This document shows positions 1 to 8,425 of a DNA stretch of 64,000 nt, in pieces; position 1 is the first letter of the stretch, and the number at the start of each line of letters is the position of its first letter. Under the pieces are notes generated by a model that was not told the DNA's origin, made no database searches, and saw nothing but the letters and a program-made list of their open reading frames with translations. Origin of the DNA: Williamsia sp. 1135 (lineage in GTDB: Bacteria > Actinomycetota > Actinomycetes > Mycobacteriales > Mycobacteriaceae); the NCBI RefSeq assembly GCF_002095395.1, contig NZ_MJEI01000082.1, positions 1 through 64,000 on the forward strand, read 5' to 3'. A program made the translations under genes and the position numbers.

Positions 1-102
1 GCAGACGGTCCCGCCACGTCCCGGCCCCTCACACTCGTCGGCCTGGACCGCGTCTTCCCGATCTACCCCACCCTGGCCGGCGGCCTCTCGGCGTTGACCT
101 GA
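1..102 (+). CDS. STAS-domain protein, C-terminal end (partial)
   Basis: The first 34 codons, open from base 1 to a TGA at 100-102, read as the tail of a STAS (anti-sigma-factor antagonist) domain. The segment LVGLDRVFPIYPTLAGGL has the typical LDRVF-x-Y-x-(T/S)-L ending of SpoIIAA/RsbV-like proteins. Such proteins bind anti-sigma factors or sensor partners in the cytoplasm. Most of the gene lies outside the window, so its conserved phosphorylatable serine cannot be checked. Confidence 0.6.
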   Translation, partial: ADGPATSRPLTLVGLDRVFPIYPTLAGGLSALT

Positions 103-144
103 ACGGATCGCTTCCACACCGAACTGGCCGCCGCGCATTAACGA

Positions 145-489
145 TTACCGACCTGACCGGGACAGGACGTCCGCAACGGTGAACTCTGCGGACGCAGCGA
201 TCAGCAGGTCGATGGCGCGGCGCTCGTTGGCTCGCTGCTGGCGTAGCGCAGCGTTTTTGGCGGCGCGGTCCGCCTCGGCGGCGGGGTCGCTTAAGGCCAC
301 CAGTGTTTCGTGGGTGGTGATCCAGCGTCGCACCGTCGCTTCGGACACTCCCAGCATCGCGCCCACGTAACGGCGGGCACCAACCTGCGAGCCGCCGCGG
401 GCGGCCAGCCGAGCGGTGTACATGCCGATCGCTCGTTCCCGAGTGGACTGGTCCGAGTACCTGCGCATCGCCACATTCTGCTCGATCAT
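145..489 (-). CDS. Solitary IS3-family OrfA-like transposase subunit (remnant)
   Basis: This 114-residue protein has the helix-turn-helix of IS3-family OrfA (RYSDQSTRERAI near the N-terminus, GVSEATVRRWI around residues 47-57). It is followed by the basic, Ala-rich helix that normally reads LRRANEILKAASAFFA; here it is degraded to LRQQRANERRAIDLLIAASA. No OrfB with a DDE domain follows downstream on the minus strand, where the STAS tail and the window edge lie. It is therefore probably an inactive remnant or a domesticated HTH protein. Confidence 0.6.
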   Translation of the reverse strand: MIEQNVAMRRYSDQSTRERAIGMYTARLAARGGSQVGARRYVGAMLGVSEATVRRWITTHETLVALSDPAAEADRAAKNAALRQQRANERRAIDLLIAASAEFTVADVLSRSGR

Positions 490-915
490 TGCTCGCCGGT
501 GCTCGCGTGCGCCGGTACCGATGAAGCCCGGCCGACGATAGGTCGGGTGACAGAAACGCGGCGAACGGCGTCCACCATGTGTCGTCTCGACACTGTTCGT
601 AGAGCCGCGGGTGAGGTCGTGGGCATCGGTCTTTGCCCCCGAGCGCGGCCGGGGAGGCCTTCGGTCGACATCGAATGACGCCGAGGAACGCCGCAGCGGG
701 GCGATCTGGGGGTTCCCCGCCGCACCATGGCCATCTCCTCGAGACCTTCTCAGCGTTACCGAACCTCCGGTGCCGCAGTAGCCTCGCCCGAGAGGCCGAC
801 CACCAGAGTCTGCGACACACGGCGGAGGGCAGGTGGGTACTTGAGGTTTATGCGTGTGGGGGTGGCGCTACAGTCGACGAGTTAAAACCCGCAGACCACG
901 AGGTAGAGAGAACGC
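490..915. other. Intergenic stretch without a convincing gene
   Basis: The open frames here overlap each other and have no family signature or ribosome site. The last ~60 bases lead into the DUF4193 gene and contain its purine-rich ribosome site (GAGGTAGAGAG, about 900-910). I see no tRNA, terminator or long repeat. Confidence 0.4.
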
Positions 916-1209
916 ATGGCCACCGATTACGACGCGCCCCGCTCAGTTCCCGACGCCCCCGAGGCCGACTCGCTCGAGGACCTCACTTCCCGGCGCGCAG
1001 AGGCCGCCATCGTTGACGACCAGGGCGAGGAAGACGCTGACTCGTTCGAGCTGCCCGGTGCAGATCTGTCCGGTGAAGAACTCACCGTCCGGGTCATTCC
1101 TAAAAGGAACGACGAGTTCACCTGCACTAGTTGCTTTCTCGTACAGCACCGCAGCCAACTCGCCCGCCAGCAGGGCCACGAGCTGCTGTGCCGCGACTGC
1201 GCGGACTAA
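916..1209 (+). CDS. DUF4193 family protein
   Basis: This 97-residue acidic protein starts MATDYDAPR, carries the family block ELPGADLSGEEL (about residues 46-57), and ends with a zinc-ribbon-like CxxC pair (CTSC near 74-77, LCRDCAD at the end). This is the full layout of DUF4193, a small protein near-universal in mycobacteria, Rhodococcus and Gordonia and usually chromosomal. A copy on a conjugative replicon next to an Lsr2 gene may represent host-adaptation cargo. The four cysteines suggest metal binding; no function is established. A GAGGTAGAGAG ribosome site sits just upstream. Confidence 0.85.
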   Translation: MATDYDAPRSVPDAPEADSLEDLTSRRAEAAIVDDQGEEDADSFELPGADLSGEELTVRVIPKRNDEFTCTSCFLVQHRSQLARQQGHELLCRDCAD

Positions 1210-1293
1210 CCATCGCCGCGCCTGCAGGAGTAGAAACCTGCTCCCGCAGCAGGTCGAATTCAAACAATCGAGGCCTTGTTACAGTCAGTACTC

Positions 1294-1671
1294 ATGGTGC
1301 AACTAATCTCCATGGCGTACACAGACGACCTCGACGGCGCCACTCTAGAACCTGACGACGTCCGTTCGATCGAGTGGTCGTGGCTCGGCGTCACCTACGA
1401 ATTGGACACCAGCGCAGCCCATCTCGACGCCATCGAGAACGGAGAAGTTTCTGTCGCCCGGCTGCTGCAGGCATCGACCCGCACCGGCGGGCGCCGCAAA
1501 CGTTTCCCTGCCGCCGAACGCGGTACGGCGCCCGAACCTAAGCCTGCCGCGCCCAGCGGGCAGGAACGGAACCGCGCCATTCGTGAATGGGCCCTGGCCG
1601 AGGGGTACGAAGTCAGTCCCCGCGGCCGTATCTCCGCCGACCTCGCTGCCGCCTACGACGACGCACACTGA
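1294..1671 (+). CDS. lsr2: Lsr2-family nucleoid-associated protein
   Basis: Lsr2 is the actinobacterial H-NS analogue. It binds AT-rich DNA, bridges it and silences foreign genes. The N-terminal dimerisation part reads DDLDGATLEPDDV followed by GVTYELD, and the C-terminal DNA-binding domain has the IREWA helix and the SPRGRISADL segment, the RGR AT-hook-like motif of Lsr2. An in-frame TTG lies 18 bases upstream (1276); the ATG at 1294 is chosen because Lsr2 homology begins just after it. Plasmid-borne Lsr2 copies are thought to act as stealth proteins that lower the fitness cost of incoming DNA; that role here is inferred. Confidence 0.85.
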   Translation: MVQLISMAYTDDLDGATLEPDDVRSIEWSWLGVTYELDTSAAHLDAIENGEVSVARLLQASTRTGGRRKRFPAAERGTAPEPKPAAPSGQERNRAIREWALAEGYEVSPRGRISADLAAAYDDAH

Positions 1672-1843
1672 CCGCTGCGGCCCGGCTTCACTGTCTAGGC
1701 GATGGCTCACTGCCTCTATGACCGACCGGCGCCCCGTCCTAGGCCGATGTGGGCCCGATCCTGATCCTGCAATTAGTAGAGGACTGGGCCGCGCCGACGA
1801 CGCGGGGGCGCTGTCGGTCAGCCGGCTTCTGCCGCTGCATTGA

Positions 1844-3196
1844 TCACATAACTGACTGGTGAACAACGATGCCGAGGAGGAAGATTCGGTTCACTGCGGC
1901 AGCGACCTGCTCGGCGGTCTCGTCCCGTTTGCTCAGGCACCGGAACATGATGTTGTTGGTGAACATGACCGCCATGTCGATCGGCGGCACATCAGCGGTG
2001 AACACCCCCCGGGTCTGTCCATCTTCGATGACGCCGACGATGAGCCCGGGAAAGAACAGTTCATCGCGGATACGGGTGGCGTTGACCTGCGATTGGGCGC
2101 CATGCAGGCTCAAGACCAATGCCATCGGCTCGACCAGGCGGCGGTGTTCGATGAGCAACTCGCTGAGCCGTAGACCAAAGCGCTCCACAATGACGGTGGG
2201 GGTGCGTCCGATGCGCCGGTCGGCGTCGATGCGTTTGCTCACGGCATCGAGAATGGGTGACAGACCAGCGACGATGACATCGACGTTGGTGGGGAATAAT
2301 CGGCGCAGCGTGGGCAGGTCGATCCCGGCGCGATGGGCGATGTGTGCCTGCCGGGTCGCGAAATACCCCCGCTGGGCGAACTCGATGGCTGCAGCGTCGA
2401 TCACAGCCTGCTCAGGATCGTCCGGCCACACATCCACACCCACGTCGTCGCCGTCGTCGTCGTCAGGGGGCGGCTCCATCAGGGACACCACCGCGTCGTC
2501 GATGTGGTCATGGCGTTCGTCGAAGTCGACCACTGCCGACAACAACGCCACTGCGCTGTCCCCCAGCAAACTGTCCGGTACCGAGGCCGGGTCATACTGC
2601 GCGCGTAGAACCAATCCTTCCGCCAGCGCGGTCAGCGCGACCGCGACCGCCTCCATCGTGAACGGCTGACGCAGGCTCAACCCGCCGAGCCGGGTGAATG
2701 CCGCGGACTGCGCGGCAACCACAGCGGCGGTAATCACGTCGTACTGATCGTGCACCGCGCGTGCCGGCGGGCCGTCTGGCGCTGCGAAGGCAGTGATCCG
2801 CAATCGCAACGGGGTGCTTGTCTCCCGGCGCAGGTGAGCATCAGCCTGCCCGGCCAAGTCCCGAATCCACTCCCGTGGGTCACCGTCGGCGCTCGCGAAA
2901 GTCTGCTCGAACAGGTCGGTGATCGCGCTATCGGGCGGCGGGGACCCGCCTGGAACGATGGAATGAAGCAATTCCTCGACGAATTGAGCTTTTCCGCCCG
3001 CTGCCCGGCTCCCCCGGGGATAGGCATTGTGGAAAGTTTGCGTCGATACTCCCGCCGCCGCAGCGACCTGTTCGATCCGTAGACCGCTCATCAACAACTC
3101 CGCGTCGCCGCTGGCAATCAACGCACGACCAGCAGCTAGCAAGCGGCTGCGTGAACTGTCAGATCGCTCCGACCCCGATGTCACCTTCGACCCCAC
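1844..3196 (-). CDS. Tandem TetR-type regulator (two TetR units fused)
   Basis: This 450-residue protein is about twice the usual TetR length. Residues ~15-65 form a first TetR helix-turn-helix (LRIEQVAAAAGVSTQTFHNAYP) with an all-helical ligand/dimer domain. A second HTH starts near residue 262 (VIDAAAIEFAQRGYFATR, then HRAGIDLPTLRRLFP) with its own C-terminal domain. An acidic linker rich in Asp separates the halves. Such tandem TetR proteins occur in mycolic-acid bacteria, but their ligands are unknown. The gene stands alone on the minus strand, divergent from a LuxR-type HTH gene with ~345 bp between them. Confidence 0.8.
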   Translation of the reverse strand: MGSKVTSGSERSDSSRSRLLAAGRALIASGDAELLMSGLRIEQVAAAAGVSTQTFHNAYPRGSRAAGGKAQFVEELLHSIVPGGSPPPDSAITDLFEQTFASADGDPREWIRDLAGQADAHLRRETSTPLRLRITAFAAPDGPPARAVHDQYDVITAAVVAAQSAAFTRLGGLSLRQPFTMEAVAVALTALAEGLVLRAQYDPASVPDSLLGDSAVALLSAVVDFDERHDHIDDAVVSLMEPPPDDDDGDDVGVDVWPDDPEQAVIDAAAIEFAQRGYFATRQAHIAHRAGIDLPTLRRLFPTNVDVIVAGLSPILDAVSKRIDADRRIGRTPTVIVERFGLRLSELLIEHRRLVEPMALVLSLHGAQSQVNATRIRDELFFPGLIVGVIEDGQTRGVFTADVPPIDMAVMFTNNIMFRCLSKRDETAEQVAAAVNRIFLLGIVVHQSVM

Positions 3197-3541
3197 CCTC
3201 TATGCGCTGTGACTTGATGACAAAGTCAAACACGCCGATAGATCACGTGCACGGTGGGGCAGCCCCACGCGCCCGGCCCTTGCGGGACGATCCTGCTCAC
3301 CACCTGCAACAACATCGTGTGCGACACAGGCGCCTCACCGGCGCACCACCGCGGGGTCTTTACGTGCAAAGATTCGCCGCCTGCTATTTGCGGTCAGAGT
3401 CAAAGCAGGCTGGATACCAACAGTCATCGTTAGTCCGTTAGCTAGAGCAACATTCATTACCTGCGCAACCGGCCGCGTGCTCCACTATTCGCGGCCTCCA
3501 GTGTCGAGAGGCGGGGTCGGCACGAGAACGGATCGTTACTT
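3197..3541. promoter_or_regulatory. Divergent intergenic region (TetR-type / LuxR-type genes)
   Basis: About 345 bp separate the start of the tandem TetR gene from the start of the LuxR-type HTH gene, so both promoters must lie here. Small inverted motifs such as CACGTG are present, but I see no strong operator or complete -35/-10 pair. No credible gene is encoded. Confidence 0.4.
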
Positions 3542-3943
3542 ATGACAGCTGTGAATGATCACGCGGTGACCGAGACGGCCGCAGTACATATCCCGCCCGT
3601 GCGCCCGGCTACAGGGCACCGCGGCCGCAGAATGGCCACAAGTACTCATTCCGGCGGACCTTTCGCTTCCGTGCCGCAGGCGGAAAGAGTTACCCACCGC
3701 GGCACTGCCACCACGACCGCCCCCAAGCTGTCCGACCGCGAAGTGCAGGTGCTGCGGGCCTGGCTGCTATCGGACTCCAAACGTGAAGCGGCAGCTCGAC
3801 TATTCATTACAGAGGCAACCGTCAGTACGCACCTGACAAGAATCAAAGCCAAATACGCAGCCCTAGGACGACCCGCCAGAACCAAAGTCGCCCTATTCGT
3901 GCGGGCTGTACAAGACGGGCACACCACATTCGACGAACACTGA
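3542..3943 (+). CDS. LuxR/GerE-type HTH protein
   Basis: This 133-residue protein has an unstructured N-terminal half and a C-terminal GerE helix-turn-helix: LSDREVQVLRAWLLSDSKRE, then AARLFITEATVSTHLTRI and a KYAALGR extension. The DREVQVLR and VSTHLTRIKAKY elements are those of LuxR-type output domains. There is no receiver or autoinducer-binding domain, so any regulation must come from the N-terminus or from a partner. A similar architecture is common in small mycobacterial and Gordonia regulators. The target genes are unknown. Confidence 0.75.
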   Translation: MTAVNDHAVTETAAVHIPPVRPATGHRGRRMATSTHSGGPFASVPQAERVTHRGTATTTAPKLSDREVQVLRAWLLSDSKREAAARLFITEATVSTHLTRIKAKYAALGRPARTKVALFVRAVQDGHTTFDEH

Positions 3944-4305
3944 CACCACAAGCAGCGGTCCTGCGGACTCCGACAAAGCTCGACGAGAGACGAGGACCAG
4001 TCGTTTGGGAAGCTCCCGATCGCGCGCAAATTACATCGGTGCAATGGCCAAGAAGAACCTCACGGGCGTAATTCACCCGATCAGACGACGCGCGCTCCTG
4101 AGTGCTGGACAGGGTGGCCCGCGCCTGGTTGAGCGTGCCATCAGGTGGGCACCAATGCTGGCAGGGTTGAGGCCGCTGCCGCATCAGCTATCGACAACCT
4201 AGGCGCCCAACGAGACCAGCGCCGATACGTCGGTGATGGCGGCGTGGGCGTAATTCGCGCCGGACCTTGCGCTCTGCCTCGCCGGTCTAGCGCGCCTCGC
4301 GGGCG
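3944..4305. other. Intergenic stretch before the restriction-modification genes
   Basis: These ~360 bp hold no gene I can support. There is a small hairpin-like element (CGGGCGTAATTCACCCG, near 4065-4081). The region presumably contains the promoter of the downstream RHH/methyltransferase/endonuclease operon, but no clear -35/-10 pair stands out. Confidence 0.35.
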
Positions 4306-4527
4306 GTGTCGGAGAAAGCTGATACAACTTTTGGCGTGGCATCTTCATCTAGCGGTACCCAGGACAGGCGCCGGCATTGGCGCGGTGAACGCAAGGCCGT
4401 GCTGGTACGTGTCCCGGTCGCCCTTGCTGACCAGCTGGCGCACGAGGCAGCGACGCGCGGTACGTCTGTGAGTGATTGTGCCGCAGCAATTCTTTCCAGC
4501 GCTCTCGGTGAAGACTCGGCGGCATGA
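4306..4527 (+). CDS. Small RHH/CopG-like protein leading the R-M operon
   Basis: This 73-residue basic protein starts with GTG. Its C-terminal half (KAVLVRVPVALADQLAHEAATRGTSVSDCAAAILSSAL) has the strand-helix-helix pattern of ribbon-helix-helix or Arc-type DNA-binding proteins: a beta-strand with alternating hydrophobics, then two helices with GTSVSD between them. Its stop overlaps the ATG of the methyltransferase (ATGA), so the two are translationally coupled. By position it could be the controller of the restriction-modification operon, analogous to C proteins but of a different fold. That role is inferred. Confidence 0.6.
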   Translation: MSEKADTTFGVASSSSGTQDRRRHWRGERKAVLVRVPVALADQLAHEAATRGTSVSDCAAAILSSALGEDSAA

Positions 4528-6230
4528 CGAGCTCACCGTTCGGCGGCGACCCCGTTGACACACAACTCCTACGCAAAGCCCGCGGCGCGTTCTTCACACC
4601 ACCGGCGTTGGCCGACTTCGTCTCGCGCTGGGCAATTCAGACACCTACGGACCGGATCCTCGAGCCCTCGTGCGGCGAGGCGGCATTCTTACTGTCAGCG
4701 GCCGGTCGCCTCGACCAGCTGCACGCCCCCAAGCAGCACCACCAGCTCGAGGGCATCGAGATCCACGCTCCCAGCGCCCGGTCGGCGACCAAACTAGTCG
4801 CAGCGACAGGACGGCCAGCGACCATCGGTGTGTCCGATTTTTTCGAAGTGCCCAGCGAACGTCGCTTTGATGCCGTGATCGGCAACCCGCCCTACATCAG
4901 GTACCAGGACCACTCCGGACACGCCCGCGCGAGCAGCAGGCAAGCCGCTCTACGCGGAGGCGTCGGCTTGACCGCGCTGGCCTCGACCTGGGCCGCAGCG
5001 ACCGTCCATGCCGCTGAGTTCCTGCGCCCCGGTGGCCGGCTCGGGCTAGTGGTCCCCGCCGAACTGCTGACCGTCAACTACGCCGCCGATGTTCGCCGCT
5101 ACCTGATGGAACGATTCGGTCGCGTCCGCCTCATCATGTTCACCGAGCGAGTGTTTCCCAGCGTCCAAGAAGAAGTGGTGCTGCTTCTCGCCGAGGACGC
5201 ACTGGCCTCCGGCGGCACCGACCACTGCGAACTGCATCAAGTGCGCTCGGTAGCCGACCTGAGCGACGAGCTCAACGACACAGACACCGACACCCGGCAC
5301 CGATGGTGGCCCACAGACAGCCGCGCCAAATGGACTCCGGCACTGCTGTCGACCGAGGCTCTTGCCGCCTACACTCCCCTGACCAGCAGTGACGGATTCA
5401 CCACCCTGCAGCAGTGGGGTGACACCACCTTAGGGGCGGTCACCGGCCGCAATGATTTCTTCGCCCTATCTCCAGTGCAGGTGAAACAGCTACGTCTGCG
5501 CGAGTCCGAGGTCGTTCGCCTCTCACCGCCCGGGAGTCGGCACCTGCGTGGTCTGTCGCTAACCACTACCGGCCTCAATGACCTCGGTGCGGCCGGCGCA
5601 CGCACCCTTCTGTTCCGTCCCGGCCCTGACCGCAAGAGCATGTCGCCGGGGGCTCGGCGGTACATCGCCGAAGGCGAGGACCTCGGCGTCGACCAGGCCT
5701 ACAAGTGCCGGGTGCGCTCCCCCTGGTGGCACGTGCCCATCAGCCCGCCCGCTGATCTGTTGTTGACGTATATGAACGCCGACACCCCACGCATCACCAC
5801 CAACGCCGCCGCCGCGGTCCACCTCAACAGCGTCCACGGGATCTACCTACAGAACGATCACCGCACCCTGGGATCGTCGGTGCTACCGATCGCCAGTCTC
5901 AACACGGCGACCCTGCTGGGCGCCGAACTAGTGGGGCGTGCCTATGGCGGTGGGATGCTCAAAATTGAACCGCGAGAAGCAGATCAACTCCCCGTCCCTT
6001 CCCCCCTGCTCGTCGAGCATCTCAAACCAGAGCTGCAGAAGATCAGGCCGGCGGTACGCGAAGCGTTGCGGCGCGGGGACCTTCTGGGTGCGGTCCGCAT
6101 CGTCGATCAACTCATCTTGCGTGAGCATCTCGACCTCACCGACGATCAGCACACCGAACTGGTCGCTGCGCACGCGTTGATGTCCGCTCGCCGCCTCGCC
6201 CGCAGCGCTAACCCAAGCAAGCCCACATAG
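4524..6230 (+). CDS. N6-adenine DNA methyltransferase (type II R-M)
   Basis: This 568-residue protein methylates adenine in a specific DNA site using S-adenosylmethionine. It has the gamma-class order: RKARGAFFTPPALADFV near residues 18-34, motif I ILEPSCGEAAFL (45-56) for AdoMet, motif IV NPPYIRYQ (121-128) as the catalytic loop, and a long C-terminal target-recognition region resembling the Eco57I/PstI/BsuBI-type enzymes. The next gene starts at the base following its stop and encodes a probable nuclease, so this is the protective half of a type II restriction-modification system. The target sequence cannot be read from the protein. Confidence 0.88.
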   Translation: MTSSPFGGDPVDTQLLRKARGAFFTPPALADFVSRWAIQTPTDRILEPSCGEAAFLLSAAGRLDQLHAPKQHHQLEGIEIHAPSARSATKLVAATGRPATIGVSDFFEVPSERRFDAVIGNPPYIRYQDHSGHARASSRQAALRGGVGLTALASTWAAATVHAAEFLRPGGRLGLVVPAELLTVNYAADVRRYLMERFGRVRLIMFTERVFPSVQEEVVLLLAEDALASGGTDHCELHQVRSVADLSDELNDTDTDTRHRWWPTDSRAKWTPALLSTEALAAYTPLTSSDGFTTLQQWGDTTLGAVTGRNDFFALSPVQVKQLRLRESEVVRLSPPGSRHLRGLSLTTTGLNDLGAAGARTLLFRPGPDRKSMSPGARRYIAEGEDLGVDQAYKCRVRSPWWHVPISPPADLLLTYMNADTPRITTNAAAAVHLNSVHGIYLQNDHRTLGSSVLPIASLNTATLLGAELVGRAYGGGMLKIEPREADQLPVPSPLLVEHLKPELQKIRPAVREALRRGDLLGAVRIVDQLILREHLDLTDDQHTELVAAHALMSARRLARSANPSKPT

Positions 6231-7121
6231 ATGGCCCGCAGCGACTCGTTCAGCCAATACGACCACCTGCTGCCCGCCGAGGTCGACGACCCCTGGGTCC
6301 ACAGCAACGGGCAGCCACCGGCCTACCGTCCCGACTACGACCTGCTCGGCCGACTGCTCACCATCCCCGTCGCGGCTGGTGCGGCATCGGAAAGCGGCAA
6401 GTTCGCCAACGGAATCGACGCGTGGATCGCGCAAGAATTGCGACGAGCAGGCTTCGGACCCGACGAGGTCTGGCCACGCTCGACCCGGCCCCGCGTCCTG
6501 CCCCGCGACATCACCATTCTGTTGGAAAAAGTGCCTACCGCGCTGCGCGACGAACTCGCAGAACGGCTGCTGACCATGGCAGCCGTCGCGCCGGTAGACG
6601 CCCGAGTCCTCGGCCAAGCGTATGCAAAACAGGTCGACGTAGTCATCGCCCGGTGGGACCGCGGCCCCGAGCTCCTCATTTCCACCAAAGCGCAACAGTC
6701 CAGCTTCGGCAAAAACCTCCCCAACCGATTTGAAGAGTCCTACGGCGACGCCAGCAACCTACGCGGACGCTACCCGCTGGCAGCCGTAGGCTACTTCTTT
6801 GTCCAACGCGCCACCATCATTCAGACCGAACCTGACGCGTTTGAACGCAGCATCGACATGATCCGCAAACTTCGCCATCGCGGCGACGCCAACGGATACA
6901 CCGCTACCGCTCTCCTACTCGTCGACTGGGATGCAGACAGCCACACACCAGTAGTCACCGCAGATCCCGGCCTCGTCCCAGAGGACGTCCAGCCCAGCCA
7001 GTTCTTCACCACCATGATCGACCACCTTCTCTCGGTGACACCGATCTCCTACCACGTCAAAGTCCGCGAACTCCGAGAGCGCCGAAACATCCCCGTGGCC
7101 GAAAACAACGACACCTTCTAG
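6231..7121 (+). CDS. Putative type II restriction endonuclease
   Basis: This 296-residue cytoplasmic protein follows the methyltransferase with no spacer. It has no strong signature overall, but residues ~134-153 read QVDVVIARWDRGPELLISTK, which fits the D...(E)...xK core of PD-(D/E)xK nucleases: a beta-strand with D136, then E147 and the STK153 strand. The later segment GDASNLRGRYPLAAVGYFF is also typical of restriction endonucleases partnered with adenine methylases. The gene position makes restriction endonuclease by far the best guess. A perfect 12-bp terminator hairpin ends the operon 137 bp downstream. Confidence 0.7.
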   Translation: MARSDSFSQYDHLLPAEVDDPWVHSNGQPPAYRPDYDLLGRLLTIPVAAGAASESGKFANGIDAWIAQELRRAGFGPDEVWPRSTRPRVLPRDITILLEKVPTALRDELAERLLTMAAVAPVDARVLGQAYAKQVDVVIARWDRGPELLISTKAQQSSFGKNLPNRFEESYGDASNLRGRYPLAAVGYFFVQRATIIQTEPDAFERSIDMIRKLRHRGDANGYTATALLLVDWDADSHTPVVTADPGLVPEDVQPSQFFTTMIDHLLSVTPISYHVKVRELRERRNIPVAENNDTF

Positions 7122-7163
7122 CGAGTGGGGATTCTGGCCACCATCAGATGAACCACCGAAGTG

Positions 7164-7552
7164 GAGCTGCCGCGACACCAGGCCCTACCGCGACCTAGCG
7201 CAGCTCCCGCACAATCGCCTCCCAGCGTCGACGACCTGGAGCCACACACCACCGAACAAGGCCGGCCACACACCAGGTGGCCGGCCTTCTTCATGTCCGC
7301 TGCGCGGTCACCTACATGGAAGCGCCTACGGCGCACAGTATTACCGACCTAGCGGTCTCATTCCCTCATAGGCCGATTCTTTCTACAGCCGGGCCTGCGG
7401 ACCAAGAGACTCCACCAAATAAGTGGCACGCGCTACCCGTCGCTGGCGCTCCGGTCCGCTTATTTCGCGCCACTTTTTTGTCTCCACTTCTTGGTCCTTC
7501 ACCCCGTCTGCGAATGCGGCCAGTTATGAGGAAATGAGGTGCTTCTGGTCAC
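7164..7552 (+). repeat. Imperfect ~390-bp direct repeat, copy R1
   Basis: This stretch is closely similar along its whole length to 9757-10133 (copy R2). Shared landmarks in order: GAGCTxCCGCGACACCA, the CGCACAATCGxCT block, a GGCCGGCC terminator stem, ATGTCCGCTGCGCGGTCACC, TTCCCT(C/G)ATAGGCCGATTC, a hairpin built on ACGCG/CGCG arms, and the 3' block GCGAATGCGGCCAGTTAT ending GGAAATGAGG. No protein-coding frame is conserved between copies, but the hairpin is. The repeat follows the endonuclease gene and precedes an unrelated accessory gene. Confidence 0.8.
7258..7288 (+). terminator. Strong terminator hairpin after the R-M operon
   Basis: The arms AAGGCCGGCCAC and GTGGCCGGCCTT form a perfect 12-bp stem with a 7-base loop (ACACCAG), followed by CTTCTTC. 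It is placed to end the restriction-modification transcript. A close relative with the same core stem lies at 9850-9879 in repeat copy R2. Confidence 0.8.
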
Positions 7553-7626
7553 CAACGACCAGCGCCTCACCTCACCCAGGCCGCCGGACACCCGGTCCGC
7601 GACCAGTGAGACCAGGAGAGCCCGAC

Positions 7627-8295
7627 ATGGCCAAAGGCAAAGCACGCGAACTGAACAAAGAAGAACGCCGGATCACCGGCAGCCGCCCCGAACACGCACG
7701 TACCCCGCTACCGCTGAGCACCAACGGCGTCATCACCAAAGTCGCCATCACGTGCTGTGGATCTCAAGACCACCGGATCAAAGCAGTCGCACCCGGCACC
7801 GGATCTGCCATGCTCCAAGTCGACTTCCACAGCGTGAGCATGCAATTCATCAGCGCCAAACAAGTCCAATTCGTACTCGGTCTGTTTGGCATCGCCCGCC
7901 AGGCCCGCATGGGAATGGCCGAAGTTCACCGGATGCCCGGAGTCATGGCAGGAGCCCGGCCCGACGTCCAAACCACGATGACCTGGACCCGCAACCCCAT
8001 GGGGTCAGCATCACGCGAACAGTTCGCCCACCCCGTCACCGGCAAAGTCTGGCCCTTCGTGACCCTCACCATCCCCCCGCTGTCGTTCTCCCTGCTCGAC
8101 ACGACCGCCATCGACACCATGATCGATGCGATGCACAAGGCCCACAAACTGGCCATCGCTACCTTCGAGGACGGACCACGATTCTCCCGTAACCCCCTGG
8201 CCCCCAGCTGGCGACCACCCGCCGAACAGAGCTACCGCATCACCGGCACCGGCTGGATCGCCAACGGACCACTACCCGAAAACGACCGCACCTAG
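7627..8295 (+). CDS. Hypothetical plasmid protein (222 aa)
   Basis: I do not recognise this protein. It starts at an ATG behind a good ribosome site (AGGAGAG). The N-terminus is charged (MAKGKARELNKEERR), the body is mixed alpha/beta with no signal peptide or membrane segment, and there is one CC pair near residue 39. It lies between repeat copy R1 and a paired hairpin region, one of a series of accessory genes in the same direction. The high G+C in third codon positions and clean start support it being a real gene. Confidence 0.65.
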   Translation: MAKGKARELNKEERRITGSRPEHARTPLPLSTNGVITKVAITCCGSQDHRIKAVAPGTGSAMLQVDFHSVSMQFISAKQVQFVLGLFGIARQARMGMAEVHRMPGVMAGARPDVQTTMTWTRNPMGSASREQFAHPVTGKVWPFVTLTIPPLSFSLLDTTAIDTMIDAMHKAHKLAIATFEDGPRFSRNPLAPSWRPPAEQSYRITGTGWIANGPLPENDRT

Positions 8296-8303
8296 ACGGT
8301 TAT

Positions 8304-8341
8304 CCCCAGGCCCGACTGTTATCCACAGAACGGGCCTGGGG
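8304..8341 (+). promoter_or_regulatory. 11-bp-stem hairpin enclosing a DnaA-box sequence
   Basis: CCCCAGGCCCG (8304-8314) pairs perfectly with CGGGCCTGGGG (8331-8341). The loop holds TTATCCACA (8319-8327), an exact consensus DnaA box, itself inside a small CTGT/ACAG stem. A second near-consensus box, TTATCCCCA (8300-8308), overlaps the left arm. It could simply be a terminator for the preceding gene, but DnaA boxes in a cruciform can also mark a priming or initiation site. Confidence 0.5.
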
Positions 8342-8350
8342 ACCGGGGAA

Positions 8351-8379
8351 TGCCGCGCGGCCCTGGGGGCCGCGCGGCA
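8351..8379 (+). terminator. Perfect 13-bp GC-rich hairpin
   Basis: TGCCGCGCGGCCC (8351-8363) and GGGCCGCGCGGCA (8367-8379) form a perfect 13-bp stem with a 3-base loop, immediately after the DnaA-box hairpin and before the next gene. A short TCCTTGT follows. A factor-independent terminator is the simplest reading; the tail is only weakly T-rich. Confidence 0.6.
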
Positions 8380-8425
8380 TCCTTGTCGGTAGCGAACCAC
8401 TCACCAAACCGACAAGGAACACCAA

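Noticed and set aside
29-820. Long open frame on the minus strand over the IS3 OrfA region
   Set aside because: It is Arg/Pro-rich with no family signature and runs through the OrfA-like gene in another frame; typical of a shadow in high-GC DNA.
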